A stretch of 40,422 nucleotides of DNA from Bacteroidota bacterium (GTDB taxonomy: Bacteria > Bacteroidota > Bacteroidia > Bacteroidales > F082): positions 1-40,422 of the forward strand of contig CANNKD010000007.1 in assembly GCA_947505205.1 (NCBI GenBank). The letters are read 5' to 3'. The position numbers and the translations under genes were made by a program. The notes under the pieces were generated by a model, which was given only the letters and a program-made list of their open reading frames with translations, ran no database searches and was not told where the DNA came from. Of the stretch, positions 32,990 to 40,422 are shown piece by piece. Position 1 is the stretch's first letter. Each line of letters begins with the position of its first letter.

Positions 32990-34360
32990 TCAGCTATTTA
33001 AAATGTCAATCAGCTCAACTATCGAATTGGGTCTTGCCGTTATAATATGGTTTTCGTCTAATAAATAAAGTGTAGGCGTGCCATAAACCTTGTATGCTTT
33101 TACAACTGGACTTTCCCAAATTAGTCCGTCGTTGAGGTGAATCCAGTTTAAATTTTCCTTTTCAATGAACTGATTGACTTCTTCCTGATGTTTGCCGATA
33201 ATGATTGAAATAATTTGAATTTCAGGATATTTGTTTTGAATTTCCTTAAGTTTTGGAATCATTTCCATACAGAAAGGACAATGGATCGACCAAAAAACAA
33301 TGATCGTCTGAGTATTACTAATTTCATTGATATTGAATGTGTTACCGGTTATATCGGTACTGATAATCATTGGAGCAATTGCGCCAATCATGATTTTTCT
33401 GAAAGGCTCAACTATTTTCTCAATCTGCATCATCGATTCAGCCGTTATACAATCGGCTTTGAAATGTGGTACTTCAATAAGATAATCAGTCACAGTGGTT
33501 AATCCCATTTGTGTGAATCCTTCCAGAAAAAACGCTAAGATAAAGGTGTACATTTTTTCTTCGTTGCTGGCACGAATCAGAATTTGATCCAAGGCAAGAA
33601 TAAATTTCTTCTGCATTTCATTGATATTCTGATCATTTTGTTGCTGAAGTGCAAGATAATCAATCATTTTCCTAGTCAGAATATCGGAGTTTAGTAACAA
33701 TGTATCAGCGAAATTTATCGAATCCAGAAAATGGTTCATAACGTAGTTGCGCTTTTCGTCCGCATTAAGTTCGATGGGAGGAATGGGTTCAAAATCTGTT
33801 CGAATCAATTTGGTAGCATAACTGTTCGGCTTCTTTTTTGTATTTTTTTTAATAAATTGCAACATCTTGGATTGCAGTGTAATATATTCTTTTTGGCTAT
33901 GCTTAAAATATTTTGAATCTGGAGGATAGCTATTCAGAACAGGTATAATCAACCCAAGTTTTCTATGGGTTTCATCATCTAACATTGTGTAATCAAACCA
34001 AAGAGCATTTTCGGACATCTTATCAAAATATATGGAGGATTTATCTTCAAAGTCATTTAATATGAAATTCACATCTTCCTGATTGTAGATAAATTTCACG
34101 GATTTCCCTTGTGTATTCATTATCAAGAACATACCTGACGATACCTTGGTCGAGAAATGGTAATTAATTTTTCCTTGGTTATCAGTCTGTAAAGAGTCTA
34201 AAAGAAATCTTTTTTCTCCCCTGATTTTATAAAGATAGATTTGCTGGTTTGAAAAGTTTGGTATTGAGACAGTAAGACTTCCCTGAGCGAAAGTTTCCCA
34301 AGGATTGTAAAACTGTAATAAAAATGTGAGAACAAATATGGCTTTTAATTTAGTGTCCAT
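32990..34360 (-). CDS. TlpA-like thioredoxin-family protein with N-terminal DUF4369-type domain
   Basis: Exported protein of 456 residues with a signal peptide (1-25, ending TFA). Residues 30-130 resemble the DUF4369-type beta domain, a helical middle (about 135-320, DUF5106-like) follows, and the C-terminal thioredoxin fold carries HCPFC (Cys361, Cys364) and cis-Pro429 (GTPT). Such proteins reduce periplasmic disulfides in cytochrome c maturation or reprotect exported proteins. It stands alone, with a divergent T9SS gene upstream. The exact client is unknown. Confidence 0.85.
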   Translation of the reverse strand: MDTKLKAIFVLTFLLQFYNPWETFAQGSLTVSIPNFSNQQIYLYKIRGEKRFLLDSLQTDNQGKINYHFSTKVSSGMFLIMNTQGKSVKFIYNQEDVNFILNDFEDKSSIYFDKMSENALWFDYTMLDDETHRKLGLIIPVLNSYPPDSKYFKHSQKEYITLQSKMLQFIKKNTKKKPNSYATKLIRTDFEPIPPIELNADEKRNYVMNHFLDSINFADTLLLNSDILTRKMIDYLALQQQNDQNINEMQKKFILALDQILIRASNEEKMYTFILAFFLEGFTQMGLTTVTDYLIEVPHFKADCITAESMMQIEKIVEPFRKIMIGAIAPMIISTDITGNTFNINEISNTQTIIVFWSIHCPFCMEMIPKLKEIQNKYPEIQIISIIIGKHQEEVNQFIEKENLNWIHLNDGLIWESPVVKAYKVYGTPTLYLLDENHIITARPNSIVELIDILNS

Positions 34361-34404
34361 GATGATTTGAAAATGATTTAGCTGACTTTATTGCTTAAAT
34401 ATGG

Positions 34405-34412
34405 CAAAATTA
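34405..34412 (-). promoter_or_regulatory. -7 promoter box for the TlpA-like gene
   Basis: Minus-strand TAATTTTG fits TAnnTTTG, 44 bases before the ATG at 34360. Confidence 0.5.
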
Positions 34413-34465
34413 GCAAATTCCAAATGACTTTTTCGATGATAAATTTCATTCATTTCAATAAAAAA

Positions 34466-34495
34466 TTGAGTGAATTATGATTTTTTTGTACTTTG
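34466..34495 (+). promoter_or_regulatory. Promoter of the first T9SS protein gene
   Basis: TTG (34466-34468), 20-base spacer and TACTTTG (34489-34495), one T short of the TAnnTTTG consensus. The mRNA would have a leader of about 50 bases starting with the hairpin at 34506-34520. Confidence 0.55.
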
Positions 34496-34505
34496 CGCCC
34501 GATTT

Positions 34506-34520
34506 GATGTTAGGAACATC
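34506..34520 (+). other. Short hairpin near the 5' end of the T9SS mRNA
   Basis: GATGTT-AGG-AACATC is a perfect 6-bp stem with 3-base loop, located about 4 bases after the predicted transcription start. A 5' stem of this kind can protect an mRNA from decay; function is inferred. Confidence 0.35.
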
Positions 34521-34553
34521 TGAAGGATAAAGGGATAATTAATATTTATTGTT

Positions 34554-37500
34554 ATGATCACAAAAAATTGCCTCCGAAGCATTGGCATGATTGCGCTGTT
34601 TATTGGTTTAATTGTAAACTTTTCTGCAATCCAAGCCCAGCAAATGAAACTTTTTAATCCGAACACCCAAACTCTCGTGGTGGATTTAACTGAGATTTCA
34701 GAATTACCTTTAAGATCAGAGGTTTATGATGTTCTAAAATCTTGTAATCAAATTGAAATTCAGGATTTTGACAACGCAACAAAAGTTGTTTTAGCGAGTA
34801 ATTCGTTCTCAAAGAGTGAGTTGCAGCAATATTATGAAGCAGCTGTTCAAAACGTTGTAAAAAGAAATGAACATGTTTCGGCGGAAGTTCGGAAATCTTA
34901 TATGGCTAAATTTATCGAGAAATATGGATTTGAGACAACAGATCATTTAATGCGATCCGTAACTTCTACAGAGAATGACTCTTGTTTAAATTCATTACCT
35001 TTTTGTACAGATCTAATTTACAATTTTCCGGCCGGTGTTGGCAACGGTAACGGTGAAAATGGACCGGCATATGGCTGTCTCGGCTCAACACCAAATCCAG
35101 CATGGTATCATATGAAAATTGCAATTGCGGGTACTTTAACAATAAAAATGTTTAGTGTGCCTTCACGCGATATCGATTTTATTTTATGGGGACCGTTTGA
35201 TGACCCTGCCAGTCCTTGTGTGGCCGGGTTAACTGCAAATAAGATTATAGACTGTAGCTATTCAACGGCATCTATCGAATATTGTGATATCTCAAATGGT
35301 GTCTTGGGAAAATACTATATCTTATTGATTACCAACTTCTCAAATCAACCTTGTAATATTACCTTCCAGAAAACTGGCGGAACAGGAGCCACAGATTGTA
35401 CTATCGTTCCTCCACCAATTGGAAGCAATAGTCCGGTTTGCTATGGTGATGATATTCATTTAACGGCTGATGATTTCCCCGGTGCAACCTATGCCTGGAC
35501 AGGTCCAAATGGTTGGAGTTCAAGCCAGCAAAATCCTACAATACCAAATGCAGACATGAATGATGCTGGTACTTATTCACTGGTAATAACAGTTGGTGGC
35601 AGTTCAAGTGATCCAATTACATTAAATGTTCAGGTCAATGCAAATCCTGTTCCTGTATTTACCGGAGAAAATGTTTGTTTTGGAGAGGTCACCCATTTTA
35701 CAAATACTTCTTACACTCAACCTACTGGGTATCCGATTACTAGTCGATTATGGAATTTTGGAGATGGTACTCAGTCTTCTGCTGAAAATCCAACACATAC
35801 TTATTTAACAGCAGGAAATTTTACGGTTACGCTTACTTGTTATACTGGATTATTCAACTGCGTAACAGCCGTTTCACACTTAGTTTCGGTTAATGCAAAT
35901 CCAGTTCCTGAATTTACAGCTCCAGCGGTTTGTTTTGGCGATCCAACGGTTTTCACAAATCAATCAAGTACAAATCCTCCAGGCAATATCATTACAAGCC
36001 GATTGTGGGATTTTGGAGATGGGACTACTTCAACTGATGTAAATCCTACACACACCTATGCGAATCCTGGAACGTATGAGGTTGAGTTAAAATGTTACAC
36101 AGGGGTACAAAGCTGCCCAGACTCAGTTACACATAGTGTTTCCTTGAATCCTATTCCTGTTCCTGCTTTCAGTGCTGAAAATGTATGTTTTGGCAGCCCA
36201 ACTGAATTTGTAAATGAATCAACTACCAATCCTCCCGGCGAAACTATAACTGGTTATTTATGGGATTTTGGTGATGGACAAACTTCTACACTTGAAAGTC
36301 CTTCGCATAGTTTTGGTGTCCCGGGTACTTACAATGTGAGTTTGACCTGTTACACTGGTGATCATAATTGTGAACAAATGATTGCACATAATTCACAAGT
36401 ATCTGAATATGCTGACGTTAATGCTGGCATAGATATTGACAATACTTTTGGTTGGAGTACAACCTTAGATGGTACTATCGGTGGCGGTTCAGGAAACTTG
36501 CAATTTGTATGGTCGCCTGCCGATAAATTGGTAAATCCAAATGTACTTAATCCGACAACAATAAGTTTAACAACTTCAACAGAATTCACATTAACTGTTA
36601 CCGATATGGTTTCAGGTTGTATTTCGACTGATAAAATGTGGGTCAATATTATAGGAGGACCATTAACCGTTAACGCAAGCGCCACGCCAGACAATATTTG
36701 CAAAGGCGAATCGACGGTTTTATTCGCTTATACATCAGGTGGTGCTGGTAATTTCACATACTCATGGACGTCAAATCCTGTTGGCTTTACATCTGATATC
36801 AGTCAGCCTACAGTTTCACCAATACAAAACACAACTTATAGTGTTTCAGTTTTTGATGGCCAAAATACGATCAATGATGATATATTTGTAACCGTCAGAC
36901 CAACTCCGATTGCATTAGCTGGTGGTGATCAAACAATCAATGTTGGAACATTTACGAATTTAAGTGGATCTACTGTTGCAGGTTCTGGAAGTGAAACATA
37001 CTTATGGAGTCCTGCCGACTCGTTGGCAAACCCGGCAACTGGACAATTTGAGCATGGCCCTCAAACAAAAATATTGACAGATACGATTAACCAGACAACT
37101 TTCACGCTTATTATTAATGATGATAACGGTTGTGTAAGTGAGCCTGACGAAGTTATTATAACGGTTGGAGGTGAAGGCCTGGCCGTTTTCGCAACTACTG
37201 AAAATGAGGTGCTTTGTAACGGAGAATCAACTACAATTACAGCAACTGTTGCTGGCGGTAATCCAAATTATACTTACTCATGGAGTTCAGAACCGTATGG
37301 TTTCAATTCATCACAAAGCAGTAATAGCGTTTCACCTCACGAAACAACAACCTATTCAGTAAGCGTATTTGATGGATTTACAACGGTAAGTTCTTCGGTT
37401 CAAGTTGCAGTAAATCCTTTACCAACTGTCATTTTACCAAATCCAAGTTATAACGACACAGTCACATTGGTAAAAGTTTGTGTACGTGATACAATTGAAA

Positions 37501-37961
37501 TGGATGCTGGTGCAAATATGAATTATTTGTGGAATAATGGCTCTGTTAACAGGAAATTGACTGCGCTAACTAACGGGTTATTTATTGATATTCAAACATA
37601 TAGCGTATTGGTTACAAATCCAGCAACCGGTTGTCAGCAATCAGATGCAATTACGATATTCTTCGATTTCACGGTATGTGGATTAGGAATGGATGATAAA
37701 ACAGATATTTCAAACAATTTTGTTTTACGGCCCAATCCAACAAAAGGAATATTTAAAGTCGAAATTGACAATTTACCACAAGATGGAATTTTGGGAATTG
37801 CCAATGCAAATGGAGTAATTATTGAAGAAAGAGCAATATCACTTCAAGGAAAAAATAAAATTATTGAGTCATTTGATCTGTCCGCATACCCTGATGGCGT
37901 TTATTTGATTTGGGTTTCAACTCAGGGTTATAAAGCTGTTAAACAGATTATTAAAAATTAA
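34554..37961 (+). CDS. Large secreted PKD-repeat protein with type A T9SS sorting domain
   Basis: Protein of 1135 residues. A signal peptide (1-28) precedes an N-terminal domain with SCLNSLPFCTDLIYNFPAGV and IDFILWGPFDDPASPC (about 142-285), common in Bacteroidota surface proteins. An Ig-like unit follows (about 290-360), then three tandem PKD domains (about 364-448, 449-531, 532-615; each with WxFGDGxxS and HTY or HSF motifs) and three looser Ig/PKD-like units up to 1030. The final 80 residues start NFVLRPNPTKGIFKVEI and end GVYLIWVSTQGYKAVKQIIKN, the type A sorting signal. It is expected to be exported by the type IX system and anchored at the surface, perhaps for adhesion. Confidence 0.88.
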   Translation: MITKNCLRSIGMIALFIGLIVNFSAIQAQQMKLFNPNTQTLVVDLTEISELPLRSEVYDVLKSCNQIEIQDFDNATKVVLASNSFSKSELQQYYEAAVQNVVKRNEHVSAEVRKSYMAKFIEKYGFETTDHLMRSVTSTENDSCLNSLPFCTDLIYNFPAGVGNGNGENGPAYGCLGSTPNPAWYHMKIAIAGTLTIKMFSVPSRDIDFILWGPFDDPASPCVAGLTANKIIDCSYSTASIEYCDISNGVLGKYYILLITNFSNQPCNITFQKTGGTGATDCTIVPPPIGSNSPVCYGDDIHLTADDFPGATYAWTGPNGWSSSQQNPTIPNADMNDAGTYSLVITVGGSSSDPITLNVQVNANPVPVFTGENVCFGEVTHFTNTSYTQPTGYPITSRLWNFGDGTQSSAENPTHTYLTAGNFTVTLTCYTGLFNCVTAVSHLVSVNANPVPEFTAPAVCFGDPTVFTNQSSTNPPGNIITSRLWDFGDGTTSTDVNPTHTYANPGTYEVELKCYTGVQSCPDSVTHSVSLNPIPVPAFSAENVCFGSPTEFVNESTTNPPGETITGYLWDFGDGQTSTLESPSHSFGVPGTYNVSLTCYTGDHNCEQMIAHNSQVSEYADVNAGIDIDNTFGWSTTLDGTIGGGSGNLQFVWSPADKLVNPNVLNPTTISLTTSTEFTLTVTDMVSGCISTDKMWVNIIGGPLTVNASATPDNICKGESTVLFAYTSGGAGNFTYSWTSNPVGFTSDISQPTVSPIQNTTYSVSVFDGQNTINDDIFVTVRPTPIALAGGDQTINVGTFTNLSGSTVAGSGSETYLWSPADSLANPATGQFEHGPQTKILTDTINQTTFTLIINDDNGCVSEPDEVIITVGGEGLAVFATTENEVLCNGESTTITATVAGGNPNYTYSWSSEPYGFNSSQSSNSVSPHETTTYSVSVFDGFTTVSSSVQVAVNPLPTVILPNPSYNDTVTLVKVCVRDTIEMDAGANMNYLWNNGSVNRKLTALTNGLFIDIQTYSVLVTNPATGCQQSDAITIFFDFTVCGLGMDDKTDISNNFVLRPNPTKGIFKVEIDNLPQDGILGIANANGVIIEERAISLQGKNKIIESFDLSAYPDGVYLIWVSTQGYKAVKQIIKN
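35643..36390 (+). repeat. Three tandem PKD-encoding repeats
   Basis: Units begin at 35643, 35898 and 36147, giving periods of 255 and 249 bases. Each starts with an AATCCnnTTCCTG-like block and encodes PVPxFxxxxVCFGxPTxF, WxFGDGxxS and CYTG. They arose by internal duplication. Confidence 0.8.
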
Positions 37962-39950
37962 ATGACGCTTAATTTAGGTGCAATTGTTATGACATTATTG
38001 AAAGACTCCCTACTGTTTTCTCTGAAATCAGGTTTCGTTATTTTTCTTGTTTTTTTAGGAACAAATTCTATCGCACAACAGCCTACAGCCTGCGATTATG
38101 TGCGGCCTCATGAAGCTGATAACTGGACCTTTGGTCAAAATGCTTTACTCGACTTTTTTCAGAATAACCCTGAATCGAAAAGATTGGGTACTGGCTCGAT
38201 TGAATTAGCCTATGGATGTGCCTCGATCAGCGATACGGATGGAAATCTTTTGTTTTTTACAGATGGTATCAAACTATATTCAAGTGGATATTATCTGATG
38301 GATAATACTGATGATCTGACAGGTATAAGTTCTTCACAGTCCTCAATTTTTGTACCTGTACCAGGGAATCCGGATAAATATTATCTTTTTACTGTTCAAA
38401 TGTACCTGCCGATTGTGGGTTATGATAAGGGCGTAAATTATTCTATTATTGAAAAGATAGATGGTCTTTGGAAAATCACAACCAAAAATGAATTCCTTTT
38501 CCAGCCAAATGCTCAAAAAATTACTGCAGTTAAAAAAAGTAATCAGAAAGATTTTTGGGTTGTAATACATGGATATGACGAAATCGAAGGTAAAAAGTTC
38601 ATCGTGTATGAGATAACAGAAACTGGCCTTAATCTGACTCCGGTACATGAAACAAGCATAGGTTATTTACAACAGGATCAGTCATTTACTGATATAAATA
38701 ATAATTCAGGCTATATGAAGTTTTCTCCTGATGGAAGTAAAATAGCATTGGCTGTACCTTATGATGGAATAGTCGAAGTGTTCGATTTCAATAATGAATC
38801 AGGTGATATTACAGGTGTAATTTCAAGTCAGGGAACAGCACTTTTTGAATCACCTTATGGCATAGAGTTTTCCCCTGATAATACAAAACTTTATGTAAGT
38901 ACTTCTCCAACAATTTCTCAGCCTTCTACAAGTAGCATTTTTCAGTTTGAAATAGGTGCAAATATGTTTACCAATTTTACAACTTTATATGTTGCACCTG
39001 ATAAAAATTTCTTCTGCGGCGCTATGCAGTTGGGCGTTGATGGAAAAATATACATTTCTAATTATGGAACCAGCAATACATCGGTTTCTAACCTGAGTGT
39101 AGTAGAAAACCCGAACAGAGTCGGGTTGGAGTGTAATTTGGTGATGAATGGACTTGCACTTATTTCAGGGACTGGTAGTCTTACTGGTCTCCCAAATATT
39201 GTTACAAGCTTCCTCGATATTCCCCACTTAACAGCTACTAATTTGTGTGCTACTGAAATAACCTATTTCAATCTGAGGAACGAAACAAACGTTGGAACTC
39301 CGGATTGGGATTTTGGTGATGGCGGGACAGCGAGTGGAGTACAAAGTCAATATATATTTGATAATCCTGGAAAATTTACAGTAAATGTTACTGAAACTTA
39401 CAATGGAGTTAATTATCCTTATTCTCGTGATATCACAATTTATCCATTGCCTTCAGTTAATCTTGGAGAAAATATTATTTATATCCTTCCAAATACTTCT
39501 GTAACACTTGATGCAGGCGAGTTTGATTATTATCTGTGGGAACCTGGTGGAAGCACGGATCGTTATCTCGATGTAAGTGATGAGGGAATCTATATTGCAA
39601 CAGTTACGGATACAAACTGTTGTGTTAATTCGGATACTGTCGAAATTAAATTTGCAAAGATTTATTTTCCAAATGCTTTTCGACCAACGAGTTCCATTGT
39701 TGAAAATCAAACTTTTAAAGCTTTTGGGGCAACTTCTGCACTGTTAAATTTCGATTTGAAAGTATTTAACCGTTGGGGTCAGCTCGTATTTAATTCAAAC
39801 GATCCTGATAAAGGTTGGGATGGTACATTCAGTGGTGGCGATGCTCCAAACGGCGTTTATGCCTGGGTGCTAAATTTCAATAGTACCGAAAGCCGGTATC
39901 AGGCAGCCCAATCCATCAAACAAAGTGGAACTGTTACCCTTTTGAGGTAA
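37962..39950 (+). CDS. Secreted protein with PKD domain and gliding-motility type B T9SS C-terminal domain
   Basis: Protein of 662 residues (633 if ATG 37989 is used, which gives a more normal 31-residue signal peptide). After the signal peptide, residues 45-410 form a beta-propeller-like region with repeats such as KFSPDGSKIALAVPYDG and EFSPDNTKLYVSTSP. A PKD domain follows (about 420-495, PDWDFGDGG), and the last 96 residues (IYFPNAFRPTSS ... VFNRWGQLVF ... GWDGTFSGG ... GVYAWVL) are the CHU_C-type gliding-motility/T9SS type B sorting domain. It starts directly after the preceding stop codon, so both proteins are made from one transcript and probably sit on the same surface. Confidence 0.9.
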   Translation: MTLNLGAIVMTLLKDSLLFSLKSGFVIFLVFLGTNSIAQQPTACDYVRPHEADNWTFGQNALLDFFQNNPESKRLGTGSIELAYGCASISDTDGNLLFFTDGIKLYSSGYYLMDNTDDLTGISSSQSSIFVPVPGNPDKYYLFTVQMYLPIVGYDKGVNYSIIEKIDGLWKITTKNEFLFQPNAQKITAVKKSNQKDFWVVIHGYDEIEGKKFIVYEITETGLNLTPVHETSIGYLQQDQSFTDINNNSGYMKFSPDGSKIALAVPYDGIVEVFDFNNESGDITGVISSQGTALFESPYGIEFSPDNTKLYVSTSPTISQPSTSSIFQFEIGANMFTNFTTLYVAPDKNFFCGAMQLGVDGKIYISNYGTSNTSVSNLSVVENPNRVGLECNLVMNGLALISGTGSLTGLPNIVTSFLDIPHLTATNLCATEITYFNLRNETNVGTPDWDFGDGGTASGVQSQYIFDNPGKFTVNVTETYNGVNYPYSRDITIYPLPSVNLGENIIYILPNTSVTLDAGEFDYYLWEPGGSTDRYLDVSDEGIYIATVTDTNCCVNSDTVEIKFAKIYFPNAFRPTSSIVENQTFKAFGATSALLNFDLKVFNRWGQLVFNSNDPDKGWDGTFSGGDAPNGVYAWVLNFNSTESRYQAAQSIKQSGTVTLLR

Positions 39951-39969
39951 AATAAACAGCATTTTTCCA

Positions 39970-39977
39970 TATTTTTG
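39970..39977 (+). promoter_or_regulatory. -7 promoter box for tex
   Basis: TATTTTTG fits TAnnTTTG, 41 bases before the tex ATG (40019). Confidence 0.5.
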
Positions 39978-39980
39978 CTT

Positions 39981-39998
39981 TTGGCTTTTGTGAGCCAA
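39981..39998 (+). other. Hairpin in the tex leader
   Basis: TTGGCT-TTTGTG-AGCCAA is a perfect 6-bp stem with 6-base loop, 3 bases after the -7 box. No T-run follows, so it is more likely a leader hairpin than a terminator for the T9SS gene. Confidence 0.35.
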
Positions 39999-40018
39999 TA
40001 ACGAATTTGCCAAACTTT

Positions 40019-40422
40019 ATGTCAGATAATTCTAATTATTCCCGTTTAATAGCTACTGAGCTACATCTCAATAATGATCATGTAATCAATGTTTTAGCTT
40101 TATTTTCGGAAGGCGCAACCGTTCCGTTTATCGCCAGATACCGTAAGGAAATGACGGGCACGATGAACGAAGAAGTGATCGTGGCTGTCCAAAAACGATT
40201 TCAACAATTGGTTGCACTCGATAAACGCCGTGAAGCCATCATCGAATCAATCAACGAGCAGGAAAAGATGACTCCTGATCTATTGAAATCCATCAACAGT
40301 GCTGCAAATATGCAGGATCTGGAAGATATTTATCTGCCATATAAGCCGAAACGGCGCACCAAAGCTACTATTGCCAAAGAGAAAGGATTGGAACCTCTTG
40401 CCAGCCTGATTTTGAACCAAAC
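40019..40422 (+). CDS. tex: Tex family transcription accessory protein (3' partial)
   Basis: Only the first 134 residues are in the window. They match the N-terminal helical region of Tex: LIATELHLNNDHVINVLALFSEGATVPFIARYRKEMTGTMNEE (about 9-51), KRREAIIESINEQEKMT (about 70-86) and DLEDIYLPYKPKRRTKATIAKEKGLEPL (about 99-126). Tex is an RNA-binding protein with later YqgF-like, helix-hairpin-helix and S1 domains that affects transcription or RNA stability; those domains lie beyond the window. The ATG at 40019 is preceded by a promoter box and a leader hairpin. Confidence 0.93.
   Translation, partial: MSDNSNYSRLIATELHLNNDHVINVLALFSEGATVPFIARYRKEMTGTMNEEVIVAVQKRFQQLVALDKRREAIIESINEQEKMTPDLLKSINSAANMQDLEDIYLPYKPKRRTKATIAKEKGLEPLASLILNQ

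Noticed and set aside
35643-36390. Regular repeats that might be a CRISPR array
   Set aside because: Units are about 250 bases, in frame, and encode PKD domains; repeats are not short identical blocks with unique spacers.
36362-36703. Open frame of 113 residues on the minus strand
   Set aside because: Antisense of the PKD-repeat protein, with low-complexity Val/Pro/Ser content and no start context.

Overview
The window reads as a chromosomal segment of an AT-rich Bacteroidota (Bacteroidetes) genome, probably an anaerobe or facultative anaerobe of a Bacteroidales/Marinilabiliales-like lineage. The evidence is the parB-DUF5683-dapB-lepB gene order, two large secreted proteins with type A and type B T9SS sorting domains, many proteins of families common in Bacteroidota (DUF4369/TlpA, GIN/DUF2807, CotH, GH3-serine hydrolase fusion), and promoters with the Bacteroidota -7 box TAnnTTTG. 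It is gene-dense: no gap exceeds 300 bases, and I see no tRNA, rRNA, CRISPR array, insertion sequence or prophage. The first gene (parB) and the last (tex) are cut by the window ends.

Layout. 1-4573: chromosome partitioning and envelope housekeeping (ParB, DUF5683 protein, DapB, a lipoprotein, a long signal peptidase I, a cyclophilin), closed by a strong terminator. 4700-7825: FtsK translocase and a LolA-like carrier. 7929-9294: a YkoF/COG0011-like small protein, a PnuC-type vitamin transporter and a NadR-like kinase, apparently one salvage operon. 9304-10521: a GT4 glycosyltransferase whose 3' end overlaps a convergent metal/arsenic-type permease (10495-11589).

11729-15888 is the most interesting part. 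An Rrf2 regulator with three cysteines, carrying a perfect 14-bp palindrome at its own promoter, is followed by a cupin. Then comes a translationally coupled set: a substrate-binding protein without signal peptide, a HypB/CobW-like GTPase with Cys pairs and an ABC ATPase, trailed by a small zinc-ribbon protein. No membrane permease is present on this strand. Both the binding protein and the ATPase appear to start with a DUF1858-like segment. I propose a cytoplasmic, nucleotide-driven metal or cofactor handling system; this is inference.

15946-19360: three exported proteins (CotH-like lipoprotein, PagL-like outer-membrane deacylase, GIN-domain lipoprotein). 19375-23304 (minus strand): a PepSY-type membrane protein whose periplasmic loops carry propeller-like repeats, HU, Fmt and a membrane-anchored TPR protein. 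23466-25090: a secreted DUF4412-like protein and TrmH. 25065-27792 (minus): MurD and MurL, the pair that makes UDP-MurNAc-L-Ala-D-Glu through L-Glu addition and epimerisation. 27809-28396: AlgH/YqgE. 28428-34360 (minus): rhomboid protease, a membrane protein, a GH3/beta-lactamase-fold fusion, and a TlpA-like thioredoxin. 34554-39950: two adjacent T9SS-secreted PKD proteins. 40019-end: start of tex.
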